This document shows, in pieces, positions 22,101-34,563 of a stretch of 64,000 bases of DNA (the first letter of the stretch is position 1; each line of letters opens with the position of its first letter). The notes beneath the pieces were generated by a model, which made no database searches, had not been told where the DNA came from, and saw only the letters and a list, made by a program, of their open reading frames with translations. The DNA is from Jacaranda mimosifolia (lineage: Eukaryota; Streptophyta; Magnoliopsida; Lamiales; Bignoniaceae), in assembly GCA_018894105.1 (NCBI GenBank), contig CM032120.1, positions 30,092,710-30,156,709 on the forward strand, given 5' to 3'. The position numbers and the translations under genes were made by a program.

Positions 22101-24660
22101 TCATATTATAGGCTGTTACAATGCTTGGCGACATTGTGGGTTTAGAGCTTAATTGGTGCTATTATTGTGCTGCTCTCTTTAAGTAGTTGAGGAGCTTGTG
22201 CAACTGGCATTATCAATTACCAGGTCTTTTTGCATCTGTGAACAGCTATGGATAAATTGGATGCTTGGTGATTGCTGATAAGTGCATGCTTCACATTTTG
22301 TTTAGGCTGTATTATCTGAAAGTACTTGTAATGGTTTACTGTTTAAGATGAGTTTTTTCCCTAGAGTGTCACACATGGATGTTGCACCTCCTAAATTACT
22401 TTTGTTGGCTTACAGTTATTGATGCCATGCAGGCGTTTTATACGAAGATGCAAACAAGGGTGTCTGCAATTTGTGATCCTCAAGCCCATTCTAGTCACAG
22501 TTACTTTTATACTGTACGCAAAAGGGAAATATGAAGATGGGAATTTCAATCCAAGGCAATCCTATCTCTACCTCACCATTATCTATACAATCTCATACTC
22601 TGTGGCACTTTATGCCTTGGCCTTGTTTTATGTGGCTTGCAGAGATTTGCTTAAGCCATTCAATCCAGTGCCAAAGTTTATCATTATAAAATCTGTTGTA
22701 TTTCTTACTTACTGGCAGGTATGATACTTGTTGAATATGTCAATATACAAAGTTATGTGGTACTGAATGTTTCTTTCACTGTGACTTTCTTATTGCCATC
22801 TTTTGAATTTAAAAGACTCCTGTTTTCCCCCTTGAGGCTTCTGATTGTTATGGTTCTAGCTTGATTTGATATTATCTGTAATGTGCCTAGTGGATTGTTG
22901 AGGCTAAAATGGGTATGCCATTTGTTGCTAATTTTCCATTTGATGATGATATAACGCCATTGTTTGACTTGCCAAAATTTTGTTTATGACCCGACCTTTT
23001 GCTGTTTTATGGTAACCTGCTGCAAGTATCTTAAATAAGTAGTATCTTATAAATATGAAGGTACATTCTATAACAAAGTTGTATTGGAGCGATAAGACTG
23101 CAGCCGCTATCCAGCTTCTGGTGCTGGGACTGCCCTCTAGTTTAATTTGAGTCTCTCTCTGCTTCTCTTGTATATCATTCAAACTTGCATGGAATTTGTT
23201 TCCATTATCCTTAACAACTGAGTGTGAGAAACCTGAAAGCCACAAATGATGAGATGAGCTGTTGTCTGAAATGAATCCATGGCTGGATAATATTCCTTGA
23301 AACCTGGTCTCATTAAGTTTCCACCTTACATGCAATCTTAGTATACTTGATGATTCTTTATGTACTTCTATACTGCTGCCCTATTTCTCCATATCCCGAG
23401 TTAATCAAGGCTTCATGATCGTGCAGCCACCATCAGTTCCATATATTTCTTTTCCTCATCAGTAATGTCAATTGAACACGGAGATTAGCTACACCGATGT
23501 CTTGTGCTCCTGTTGGATCAAAACATAATTATATACTCTCTCTCTACTACAGTTGTAATATATCATATGTGCCAACTAAAGCTGAAATAACTATCAAGAT
23601 TGGTGATGCTTTCCTTTTTCTTAATATTGAGGTTACTCTTACTTATGTTGGTTGTCATCACTCCCTGTGTAATACCTTGAATTGCACATTTGCTTTTTTC
23701 ACTGTTTGGACTTTTTAACAGTTGTGATTTTTGCTTGAATTTTGATGTCATTGCAGTTAACATAAGTACAGATTATGGCTTTTATCTGTTTATGTTAAGT
23801 TTGATGTCTGCTTTATGCTTGATGACTGAATGTATATGCTGAGATTTACTAAGTTTGAAGAACATTTCGTGTGACAGCTAAATTTATATGCAGGGTGTTT
23901 TGGTTTTTCTTTCTGCGAAGTCTGGATTAATAAAAGATACAGAGGAAGCTGCAGAATTTCAAAATTTTATAATTTGCGTTGAGATGCTTATTGCTGCTGT
24001 TGGTCATCTATATGCTTTTCCCTATAAAGAGTATGCTGGTGCAAATATCGGTGGTAGTCGTGGCTTTACTGCAAGCCTTGCACATGCTTTGAAATTAAAT
24101 GACTTTTACCATGACACAGTCCACCAGGTAAAATTGCAATTAAGCATTTGATTACTTTGGATGAGGGCTTTATTGGATTCCAATTTATATTTTTGGAATC
24201 TAATGCATGTGTTTTCTCTGGATGATCTTTAGTGGAGTCCTAAGTATGTTTTCTTGAAACGATTATTCTCATTATCTGCGTATTTAATTTCATACAGTTT
24301 GCACCAACCTATCATGATTATGTGCTCTACAACCATGGTGATGGTGATTATGGAGCTAGAAAGTACAGGGCCCGTACTTTCGTTCCAACTGGACCAGAAA
24401 TGGATACAGTCAGAAGAAACAAACACATACTTGGAAACAAGTTGAACGACATACAGTTATCCAATCTACCATCTTCAGTTGATAGCAGTCCTCAAAATTC
24501 TGCTGGGACACACGACACTATGAAATCGGAGGCTCTGAACTCCTCGTTGCTCGTGGATGCATCAAAATCTGTCTCTGTGCCTTATGACTTTTCCCTCATT
24601 GACATAGACATTTCTAATTACCCAACAGTACCTGCTGCTAAGGAAGCTGGGACAAGATGA
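19177..24660 (+). CDS. LAZ1-like / TMEM184-type seven-pass membrane protein (DUF300), six coding exons
   Basis: Exons are 19177-19323, 20031-20104, 21320-21469, 22433-22718, 23894-24127 and 24298-24660. All introns are GT-AG and the phases join, giving 1254 nt and 417 residues. The sequence is that of the plant DUF300 (Pfam Solute_trans_a, related to Ost-alpha) family: YTEPTFQRYIVRIIFMVPVY, REVYEAWVIYNFLSLCLAWV, RFIRRCKQGCLQFVILKP, IIIKSVVFLTYWQGVLVF, then AFPYKEY near residues 260-266. Seven hydrophobic segments lie near 5-25, 41-63, 77-98, 137-154, 167-190, 203-225 and 245-262, with a polar, Ser-rich C-terminal tail from ~298. Family members sit in endomembranes. LAZ1 proteins in Arabidopsis are linked to tonoplast function, brassinosteroid signalling and cell-death phenotypes. 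The substrate is unknown. ATG 19177 is the first in this frame after the acceptor. The copy looks intact and functional. Confidence 0.95.
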
Positions 24661-26800
24661 CACATATGAAGTTGTCGAGAATTGGGGTGTTGGTTATATT
24701 CCTTTTCTAATTGATTTTAGGTCGTTGTCACTGTTATTAGAGTTGCTGACACTAGGATTTGTACATGTAGGTAAACACTGGTTTGACGTTTTTGCATAGT
24801 CACAAGAATTGAGGTTAAGGATAATATTGTTACATGCCAGTTGTGTTGTATGCACAAACTCTATTCTCAGACGGTCATTATTGTACATGAAATGAAATTC
24901 AGGGGTTTGATTTGTCTTATAATCTAGCTAACATAATTCTTGGTTGTTTTTTTATGGAAATTTCTGTTGCCATTCAATTCTATTTTTCTTAAGAGAGAAT
25001 TTTTTGCCCCCTTTTATAATTCCTCTGGGAGTATGTATTCAGGTTTAAACAGATTTTTATACCTCGGTCTGAATTATTCTGCAGAAGTGAAGCTCAAGTT
25101 CACCACTCGAGATATTGCCAGGTGTACGAAGAACATGCATTGTAGGAATTCAGAAGCTTTCGACATTCTTTGGTAAGTCACTTGGTTTGTGTTGATGGAT
25201 CTCCTAAGGTATTAGAGAAACTGACACACATATGCTTAGTATCTGTGGATCTCTTATGATCGTTTTTGTGCTTTTTATTGGAAGATTTAATTGGCTAAAA
25301 CAGAAAGCTAAATTTACTTACTGGAAGAGAAGCTGAGACACACTATTCAGTCAGTCACTCGTTATCTATGGATCTCTTATAATCGTTTTTGTGCTTTTTA
25401 TGGGGAGATTTAATAGGCTAATACAGAAACCTAGATTTACATATTGGGAGGAATACAACTCCACCTCTTTCCAGGAACCGCAGAGGAGTCGTAACTGATC
25501 AACGAGGAATAAGAACTTGTGATAGGTTTTTCATGTCTTTTCCTATGCTATAGAAACTATGGCAACTACTTTCTAAAGGTTAGCTAACATTATAGGCTGG
25601 GTTTGGGGATATATGAATGCAAGTATTTAGGACAAGTGCTGAATTGGCTTTATATGATGAAGAATGATTGTGCTTTGTCATGTTCACTTGGAATACTAGC
25701 AATAATTAAGTAAACCATTTTTTGAAAGTATGTTATACCGAGTAAGTTTTAGGCTTTAAGCGACCTCAGAATGCAAACATTCTAATCCAGTGTTGAGAGA
25801 TCTCTTGATTTGTAAGTAGTTTACTTATCCAAAGCAATATATCTGAACTGTGAAACCTGCATCACATGAATGGAATTTATATGTGGGTAGAATGCAGAAG
25901 AGAAGGTAGATCTCATATTAGGTGCAGGAGCATGAGTACAGAAACTTTTTGGTCAAGGTTTTGTTTAATGAAACACTGAGGACTGAGGACAAGAAAATCT
26001 GGGATTTTTTCTTGTTTTTGTTATCAGAGCATGAACGTGTTACAAGGCAAAGCGTACATGCATCTGAGGAATGAGCTCCCAAAGAAATCTGGTTTTGTCT
26101 GCATAATCTTGCATTGTTAATTTTTAGCTGCTTGTGTAATTGTCAAGCTTCCAACTTATAGATGGTGTACCGAGAAGCAACATTTATAAAAGGAGATGAC
26201 TTTGTAATTGATCGAATCACTTGCAATCATTTAACAATGTTAAATGTGATTCTTCTCAACTTTTACTTCATGTGCAGATCCTTAATTTCATTTTAAACAA
26301 TCTCGTTACTGATGATTTCTGTATTATCAACTTCTCTGTTATAAACTGTTGTTTCTAACCAACAGCATTTTATTTCCCATTATTAGTCTGGGTTCTACAT
26401 CTTATTCAAATTAATGCAGGATGAGATTAGAAATACAGGTGTTGTGTTGCTGGCATTTCAAGCTTTCTTTTATACTTGAATCAATCGGATGGGGAAAAAT
26501 CTATAGGCCATAGCTTAAAGTGTAAGACAACGTATGCATTCTGGATGTTGGTTGTATCTGTCTTGGTTATCCGAACCTTAAACGTACTTTAATCTATCAT
26601 TAAGCTCACTTTTTAAGTTGTCCCACCTTTCTTAATTTCTCTACCATCTTTATCTGATTGCAGTCTGACAACACTTCAGTTTGAAGTTATATAATCCTAT
26701 GATCCTTTGATAATCCAACACTATCTGCTACAGTTCCTCCCTCTCCACGTCGGACCTATTTATTGAATATTATAAAATAAAATGTTGAGATTACAATGTA

Positions 26801-26831
<31 letters not shown>

Positions 26832-27401
26832 GGGTCATAATTTAAATTTGGGTAATATCCCCCCTCCTCTCAAGTCTCAACTGTACATTGGCATTGCGTG
26901 GATGGGATGAAAACTATTCTCCCGATTATGAGTTAGGCTTTTGTGCAAATCAAATTAGTCCATATCTTAGATACATAAGCTATTTTTTCAACTTGTTTGA
27001 TGCCGCATAAATTATTTGGATTGTGATTGTAACAATTGATTATCAAATAAGTTGTTGATTTAGATCGAGATAAGGTTGGTGCGTGGATTAGAATTTTGAC
27101 ATTGATTAGTTAGTTGCACATTAGCCCTCAAATTTTCAATGTGAAGCAACAAATGGGCTGAATTCATTTTATTTTTGTTTGCAAAAGTTTTTAGAAAATG
27201 TTTTAAAAATATATACTTAGGATATTTTTATAAAAATAAGATGTAATTGAATTAATTTATGAAATTTGTAAGTTGATTTGATATTTTAATGTGATAAAAC
27301 ATTTTGGATATATATATTTGTTTTAATTTCCGAACATAGTTTTATTTGGATTGCTTTTTAAAACAAAAGAAAATGCAATTGTTTTTTGAAAGTATCTTTA
27401 A
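24661..27401. other. 3' flank and intergenic DNA; local duplication and AT microsatellite
   Basis: The first ~250 bp are probably the 3'UTR of the LAZ1-like gene. The rest shows no coding signature. It includes a ~124-bp tandem duplication (25243-25450) and an (AT)n run at 26801-26827. Confidence 0.5.
25243..25450. repeat. Tandem duplication, about 84 bp matched at 124-bp spacing
   Basis: GTGGATCTCTTATGATCGTT at 25243 recurs as ATGGATCTCTTATAATCGTT at 25367. Both are followed by TTTGTGCTTTTTAT and by near-identical sequence ending in CTGGAAG or TTGGGAG. Confidence 0.8.
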
Positions 27402-27404
27402 TAA

Positions 27405-27741
27405 GGTAATGTTTGGTTATGTTTTTTATTTGATTTTATTATGTGTTTTGGGGGAATGAATTATTGGAGAATGTGAAAATTATTTTTTGGTATGTTTGTT
27501 TATGTTTTGGGGGGAGATTTTTTTTTTACTGTAACAGTCAAATCAATGCTTTTTTGTTAGAGTTTTGGGGATGGAAATGGAATTGAATGACTATTTTAAT
27601 GTTAGAATAATAATAAAATATATATGATGTATATATATAATATATGTATGTATATATTGGAGAATGTGTAGTTTGGAAGAAAAATGGGGATATGTTTCCC
27701 CAAAACAATGTTGTTATGGAGAAACATAAGCAAACATTCCC
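27405..27741. mobile_element. MITE (TAA duplication, PIF/Harbinger-like ends), intact copy
   Basis: The left end GGTAATGTTTGGTTATG and the right end CATAAGCAAACATTCCC are inverted copies. Both flanks are TAA (27402-27404 and 27742-27744). The 337-bp body is non-coding and contains TGTTTTGGGG and CCCCAAAACA blocks. A second copy, split by other insertions, lies at 34208-40054. Confidence 0.85.
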
Positions 27742-28680
27742 TAAACAATTTCAAAAAAGTCGCAAAATAAAAACATTATTGGACTAATGACGTGAAAATA
27801 ATTTCAAACAAGGAACCTAAAATAGCAATTGCCTAAGAGAAAAGAAAGAGCTGCCCCCAAGGTCAAAGTTTCAGTAAGTAACGTATTGAATAACCCCAAG
27901 TCCTAACCATAAAAGAAAATATGTGATGTGGAGTAACATTACAAGAAACATTAACTGCAAAGCATATGGTCTACCAAACTCTCGTGACTTTATAATTTAG
28001 AATTATTTTTATCCCCTGAAATTCCCCCTCACCATGCACAAAAGTCACGTGACCATCCTCATCCCTACGACACCCCCATTCACGTAGTTTGTTAAGTTGT
28101 TTATTTGAAAAGATCAAAAGAATTATACTTCGATTTGTTATTAAAATTTAAAAGATCTTTCCTTAATAATAATATAGAATTATGAGAGAAAAATTTGCAT
28201 CACAAAACCAATATATGAAAACTTAGACTACCTAAAAAGTTTTATATATGGTCCATCGATGAAGTTTAAAATAATAAATTTATTACACTTGTCTGAATAA
28301 TTTTAAATCTAGAATTTTTACCAAATGTTTCCAATTATTGTTATGAATTTTAAATTCATCATATCATCATAGTTATTTGTAATTCTTAAATTTAGGTTTC
28401 TTCTTGCAATTTGTAAAATTATTCCGAGCATAGAAATATGAGGGGAAAAAAAGGCGAAAAGTCCTACTATTTCCACGTATTAAGGCTTCTCCTCTAAGAT
28501 AAAGAAATTAAAAAAAAAAAAAAAAAAAAAAATCCAAACTCGAAATTTTGTTACTTGTACGAAGTACATAAAGGAGCTCCCCAAATGCGATTTCAACGAC
28601 GGCGCAGTGGGCGCTGAAGCACAATAAATACAGGTGCGACTAAGAAGAGTCTGCCTTCATAAAGCCGCCAACAAACCCTT
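27742..28680. other. Intergenic AT-rich DNA; promoter side of the next gene
   Basis: No gene was seen. There is an A-rich run at 28509-28531. The GC content rises from about 28560, consistent with a promoter and transcript start for the gene at 28788. Confidence 0.4.
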
Positions 28681-28681
28681 T

Positions 28682-28687
28682 TATATA
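28682..28687 (+). promoter_or_regulatory. TATA box of the small basic-protein gene
   Basis: TATATA in a CCCTTTTATATAGCC context, about 100 bp before the start codon. It would place transcription start near 28715 and leave a ~70-nt leader. Confidence 0.6.
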
Positions 28688-28787
28688 GCCTCTGACTTCA
28701 TCCTCCTCGCACCAGAAAGACGAAACCCCTCGCCCCATCCGAACCCCCCTCTAAAACTATACATACATAGCTGGTGTATGTATAGCC

Positions 28788-29138
28788 ATGGCGCTCAGCT
28801 ATGGTAGTATGGGGCCAGCATACATGTTCAGAAGTCATGAGATGGGGTACACAGAGCTGGAGAAGAGGCGGCTGTTCTTGAGAAGCTACCAGTTCTCCAG
28901 GAAACAGAGCGTGGCGGAGAGAATCAAGAAATCTTTTTTTAGAGTTAAGAAGGTGATATGGGTTCGGTTCAGATCAGCAAGAAAGCTCAGGAAGATGCTC
29001 TGGTTGAAGCTCAAAAATGGCCTCTTTTTCACCACCAGGAGAAGAAGATTTTATCTCCGCCTCCATAACTGTAACTATAATTATTATTATTATGGCTCTT
29101 CAAAGGGATGTTCTTGGCAATCTTCTTGTTTCTGGTAG
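28788..29138 (+). CDS. Small intronless gene, basic 116-residue protein of unknown function
   Basis: A single open frame starts at an ATG in a strong plant context (AGCCATGGCG) downstream of a TATA box. The protein (MALSYGSMGPAYMF...) has three parts. An N-terminal segment contains YTELEKRRLFLRSYQFSRKQ. A strongly basic amphipathic middle (near residues 44-75) contains RIKKSFFRVKKVIWVRFRSA and RKLRKMLWLKLK. A Tyr/Asn/Ser-rich tail ends in CSWQSSCFW. No signal peptide or clear membrane span is seen. The look is of a plant-specific small protein, perhaps nuclear or membrane-surface binding because of the basic helix, but I cannot name a family. Codon use and GC content are higher than in the flanking DNA, supporting a real gene. 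Little evidence beyond the frame exists. Confidence 0.7.
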   Translation: MALSYGSMGPAYMFRSHEMGYTELEKRRLFLRSYQFSRKQSVAERIKKSFFRVKKVIWVRFRSARKLRKMLWLKLKNGLFFTTRRRRFYLRLHNCNYNYYYYGSSKGCSWQSSCFW

Positions 29139-29866
29139 GAGGTTTTTTAATTTGATTTTTTTTTTTTTTTCATCTTTTAGTCTAATTTGATGTGGAATTT
29201 CATCTAGCTAGTAACCAGTTTATGGGAGTTGCAAAGTCAGTCCAGTATGGTGCAAAAAATGCCTAAAATTATGACCAGTCTTTCGTGCTGGCCTTATTTA
29301 TATTTGCTACAGAGATGTTTCTGTTTTCAGATATAATATCCTTGTAAGATTATTACATATATGGTCCCTGACTGAATTTTGGTTCTGGCGAAAATTCCTG
29401 TGTATAAGTGATGTTAAACGGTCACTGTTGGGAGGTTTCAAGACTAATGGGGACGATTGAAGTATGTTTTGTTGTCAGATAATATTTGTGATTGTAAGAC
29501 CATTGATTCAGAGCTAGAAGGATTTAGTTCATATTTTTTAGTGAATTGCTTGAAAGTCACATGGGCTCTCCTCCTATATTTGAACAAGAAAAAGGATAAA
29601 AAAGGTTACGGTGGAGAAAATACTTGGGATACACAAATGGATGCAAGTAACTTTTCAATAATTTACCTGATAAATTAGCCATCTCACACATTACAAGTTA
29701 TTATCTTTGATTGATCTGCGTTTGTTGGGATAATGATTACAGCTGATTTGTCTCTATAAAATCCTTATAATGAAATGGATTATTTTCAGCCAAAGGTCAT
29801 ACATAACTCATAATGCATGGCTGTCAAGAACTAAAATGAGATTAAAATATGCCCAACTGCTTCTTG

Positions 29867-29900
<34 letters not shown>

Positions 29901-30669
29901 AGGCCTCGGTGCAACAATGTACTACTAAAATTTGTCCTGATTTTCTTGGTATTCCACATAGAAGGATGGCATGGAAGGTTAAATAGTGCAGAAAAGGAGG
30001 GGAAGGAACAGGATTCATGCGTGATTCAACTTTGAATAGAACGTTCCTTCTTTTGTTTCCAAAACCAAAAGAGCAAAGCACGGGGCCTCCACTCGCAATC
30101 GCATTGGGTTTTGTACAAATTAAGTCAATTATTCAAACCTCAAAAAATGCATGATAATAACTTAAAGTCTCTGGGAATCGTGATGAGTTACTTTTACCTT
30201 TGCACGTACAGTGGTAACCATTTATAGATATATAATTAGAATGCCCATATATATTCAATGACTCCGACCCACCAGAATGCCCAAATATGTTCAATTATTC
30301 CAATTTCCAACCCGCATGATGCTCTAAATTTTCACTTTCGATTTCATCCTTTTTCTTATTTTATATTTTATTCCCGTTTCAACTTGACAAATAAATATTA
30401 AGCATACCTAATTTTTAATTAATTATTTTATAAAAATTACTTAATATTCTTGACATATTTATACTATTATAGAAAAAAAATTTATCTCTAAAATGGAAGT
30501 TATAATAACAAATTTGAAAAATAATAAATTTGCCTTTCTACTTATTTTTTATATTCAATAAAATTTACGCATCTAGATAACCATCATTCGTTCAAAAACT
30601 TCAACTTTTAAACTTTTTTTCTTTAATTTGGTAATGAATTTTTAAAATTTTACTTTATGTGATTACTAT
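29139..30669. other. 3' flank and intergenic DNA; AAT microsatellite
   Basis: The first ~200 bp are probably the 3'UTR. An (ATA)n microsatellite lies at 29867-29899. Nothing else was recognised. Open frames at 29457-29678 and 29842-30081 have no support. Confidence 0.5.
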
Positions 30670-33524
30670 TGTAGCGCCCCCACTCGGGATAGCACATAAG
30701 TTGAGGCACCACTCTAATTCAAACTTAAATCTCATACATAATTCAAACAATAGGCCCATCAGGAAATTTTTTCCAAAATTATCAAAGATAGCAACAAGCT
30801 TCAACCTAAGCACGTCTTACAAAAGTACAAATTTCATACCATCACAAATTCATCATTAATCGTTTCATACCTACTACAAATCATAAGTTCAAGTCAGACA
30901 TCTCACAACATCTCCAAGTTTCCACTAAACGTAAAGGTGATTCATACACAAGTTTAAGCACCTATTCTATTACAAAACAAACTTACATCCTTCTAAGCCT
31001 GAAGTACAAGATCATCACCAAAACCTGTCTGAGAAGGTCAGGAGATATAGGGGGTAAGTCCAAAGATTTAGTGAGGGATAACTTAAGAATAACAGAAGAG
31101 ATCTATCGAGGAAGGTTCAACTCAACATATCATCAATTAAACATACAGAACATGATAGATTTAGAATCAGACAGTAAACATAGCAAAACAGGAAACTCTC
31201 CTGCCTTATTGCTCCATCATAGATTTCAGACAGACAGAATTCAGATGGGCAAAATAAACCCAAACCATATGCATTCCAAGAAAAGACTACAGACATGTAT
31301 TGCAGAATCACCTTATTCCAGTTAGATAATCAGTTTACCTAAGCATAACAACTTGGTACATGGCGGATGCATATACGAATAGATGCCTAGGGGAAACCCC
31401 TAGCGCACCACTGATACCTAGGGGAAAGTCCCTAGTGTATCGTTGACACCTAGGGGAAAGTCCCTAGTGTGCCCCACATAACCAAACATTTCGCCCAGAT
31501 CAGCCCTTGGCCCACATTTTCTCTGTACATATAACAGAATTCATAGCCGTTTGTGCAAATGCCCAAGGGAAAGTTCCTAGCGCACCGTCGGTTCTAAGAC
31601 AAAACAGTACAGTACAGAACAGAAACGCCGTCAAGGCAACATGATAGCAATAAACAGATTCAGATAAGCTAACATGGCCAAATAAAGCTGAATCGATAAA
31701 CAAATATGCTGGCAAGGCAATAGAGAAAGATACAAATCAGTACAGATACGAGACAGACAAACAACTGAGACACATATAACAGATAAGGTTTTGGGTGCTA
31801 GAACATATAGAAATCAGAATTAATAACAAACGATAACCCTCACAGGGGTATTCATATCAGATAACGGATAACAATTGGAATTCCAACAATTTCCAAATTT
31901 CAAACAAATCAGAGTATGGTACAGAAATAGAAACAGAAACAGAAATAGAAAACCTACACGGGGGTTCATCACGATAACAGATAGTATGAGAAGTGCCAGA
32001 TTAGCAGACCCTAACCTCTTGTAGTTTCAGCAAACAACCACAGCCCGCAATCTATTGATCAGCAGGATCCACTTCTTCGTCACCTAATCAGAAGAATATT
32101 TCCGTAGTCAAAACTCCTATTCATCTCTAATAGCCTTCTAGAATTGCATCATAAGTACTCTAACATTACTAACTTATTGATTAACATGATGATATATGTT
32201 TAATAGTCACTGCCTGCACAAAGTACTCCAATAAACCGATTATTCTAGAATTAATTACGATGTTCTATATCCGTTCCAAAAATAACATGATATCTCGTTT
32301 TTAACTACAAAGTCGTTATCATATCATCATCCTAGTCAATCCACACAAAATAGTCCAATCTCTACATAATTAATCCTAATCAAATGCCACTTAGTCTTTC
32401 ATTACATAATACTTAATTTAGATTAATCACTTAGTACCAATTTTAAATCCAAATTTTGGCATTTAGCACAACATGTTCGGGTCCACTTAGTTGAATATTC
32501 TTCTTGCATGGGAATCTTACACACAAACACACACACATATATATACATATACCAATCATACCCAAATCTTCATTCTTGGCATAAAATATAAGGTTTCCAA
32601 AGGTAAGGTATAATATATATATATATATATATATCAAGGTACAACCAACTAAATTTCAAGATTGGCCACCGGAGTTCCAAAACCACAAACTAAATACGTG
32701 GGTGTATTCGTTCCGTCGAGGAGGTGAAACTGCTTCTCTGCCGCTGCTGCCAGAGTAGACCAACATCACCACCAGAATGCTCCTCTCAACCTCGAGTCCA
32801 ACGCCACTATCACTTTCAAGTTCCATGGCCAAAATCACCCTCAAACGAGCTCAAACTTCAAATGGGTCTCTCTAGCCACCGTCCTGCGTTCACCGTTTTC
32901 CATCGCCCCACCGCCATGTCAAACTCGCATGCAAAGGTTTTTTTAGCATCCTCACGTCGAGAGCTTCTAATATCTCCGCCTAGAAACGAGTTTTGGCCGC
33001 AGCTCTGTCGTCGCCGGTCAAGATCGCTGCTGCCGAGTTTCACCTCTCCGTTTTCGGTGCATGTCGCCTGTATCGCCGTGCATGTGGTGTGCAAGTGTAG
33101 CTGAGAGTTTGGGGAAGGTTTTAAATGGTTAATTTTGGACAGATTCCGGCTGTTGATGAAGATCGCCGAAGATGGTGGTGGTAGTTGTGGGAAGAAGAAA
33201 GAGGAAGAATGGGGAGTTCAAATGCAAATGCCAACTTTTATAAAATTGATTTTTTTGAATTTCCAAATTTGACCCAAAATCTTTTTAAGAGCATCGATTA
33301 AGTCCCTGCAATTATTAGAAAATAGGGCTTTGACCCCGTTGACCAAAATTCTTCCATGCAAACCCCAATACTTTCAAAAAGTGCTCAATCAGGTTTTCTG
33401 AAATTATAAATCTGATCTCAAAACTTTCTAAAATAATCAAAATAATTAAAATATTTAAAATTTCACAAATAAAATTAACACTAAGAAATTAACATTAAAT
33501 CATGAAATATTTGAGGGTGTTAAA
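30670..33524 (-). mobile_element. Solo LTR of a gypsy-type retrotransposon
   Basis: On the plus strand it starts TGTAGCGCCCCCACTCGGG and ends GAGGGTGTTAAA. Read on the minus strand, this is a decayed TGTTACACC...GGGCGCTACA LTR like the pair at 34564 and 38692. The flanking 5 bp are identical, ACTAT at 30665-30669 and at 33525-33529, so a complete unit of 2855 bp was left by LTR-LTR recombination. Inside are ~37-bp repeats with CCTAGGGGAAAGTCCCTAGT (31385-31475, more at 31560) and a GC-rich part at 32700-33100 with open but unsupported frames. An (AT)n run lies at about 32610-32633. Confidence 0.8.
31385..31480. repeat. Tandem palindromic repeats in the solo LTR
   Basis: Three units of CCTAGGGGAAAGTCCCTAGT-type sequence lie in a row, each itself able to pair (CTAGGGG...CCCCTAG). 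A fourth related unit, CCAAGGGAAAGTTCCTAGCG, lies near 31562. Confidence 0.75.
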
Positions 33525-34204
33525 ACTATTTTCATAGTTATGCAAATTATAGATATATATTTTAATTGTAGATCAATTTTTAGTACATTAAATGTGAAAA
33601 TATATAAAAATAATATGATTATTCAAAAATATTTTATAGATACAAGAATTACGCGTGTATAAGCAATTGTTAATGTTTATAAAATGAAATAAAAAAAGAA
33701 GCATAAAATAAACAAAGAATTCAAACAGGAACCGCTGTTTTACCACGGGGAGAGGTTGGTTTCCACATGTTATGATCTCAACTACACTTTTAATACCAAC
33801 CCAATTTCTCTTCTACTCATATGCGGAAGTGTTGGTTGTGTACTATATATCTCTACTTGTACTGCTGTACACTATTGCTTTGACCAAAGAAATGCCAGTG
33901 TTTGTAAGTAGGGACTAACTCAATCGTGCCAGTATAGAGGCAAGTACAACTTTGTCAATCCCTTTACTTTCCAGCTGTTTCAGGCACACATTATTTCATT
34001 GACTAATCCCCCACCCTACCCTAATAATGTCTTTCTTGACGTAATTAACAAGACATCTAATCTTCAAGAAGCTATATTTACTTTATTGGATAAAAGGAAC
34101 GTTAAAATTAAATAATTAAATAAATATTATGTATACTTTATAGAGTTATTTAAATAACGTATTAGTTAACTTTGATTGTTATCTATGTATTTACTACAAA
34201 AAAT
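33525..34204. other. AT-rich intergenic DNA, nothing recognised
   Basis: Short stretch between the solo LTR and the split MITE. No gene or element boundary was seen. Confidence 0.4.
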
Positions 34205-34563
34205 TAAGGTAATGTTTGGTTATATTTTATGTTTGATTTTAATATTTGTTTTGGGGAATGAATATTGTAAATGGGATTGGAGAATGTGAAAGTTGTACTG
34301 GAGAATATAATAAATTTTTTGTTATATTTTGGGGAATAGTTAGAAAATTATTTTGGAGAGCGTTTGTATGTTTGTTTATGTTTTGGAAAGAGATATTTTT
34401 TTTATTGTAGCAGTCAAATTAATATTTTTTTTTATTGAGTTTTTGGATGCAAATGAAATTAAGTAATTTTTTTATTGTAAGAATAATAATAAAATCTATA
34501 TGATATATTTATGATTTATATATTGAAAAATGGAGAGTTTTGGGGATAACGAAGGATAGGAAA

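Noticed and set aside
22928..23335. 135-codon minus-strand frame
   Set aside because: Lies wholly within intron 5 of the LAZ1-like gene. No known motif, no promoter signal, codon use not distinctive.
31385..31600. Regularly spaced palindromic repeats that could suggest a CRISPR-like array
   Set aside because: Units abut without unique spacers, number three or four, and sit in a plant LTR.
32724..33104. 126-codon plus-strand frame and an overlapping minus-strand frame in a GC-rich block
   Set aside because: Both fall inside the solo LTR, whose ends and duplications are clear. Open frames on both strands reflect GC-rich, stop-poor DNA.
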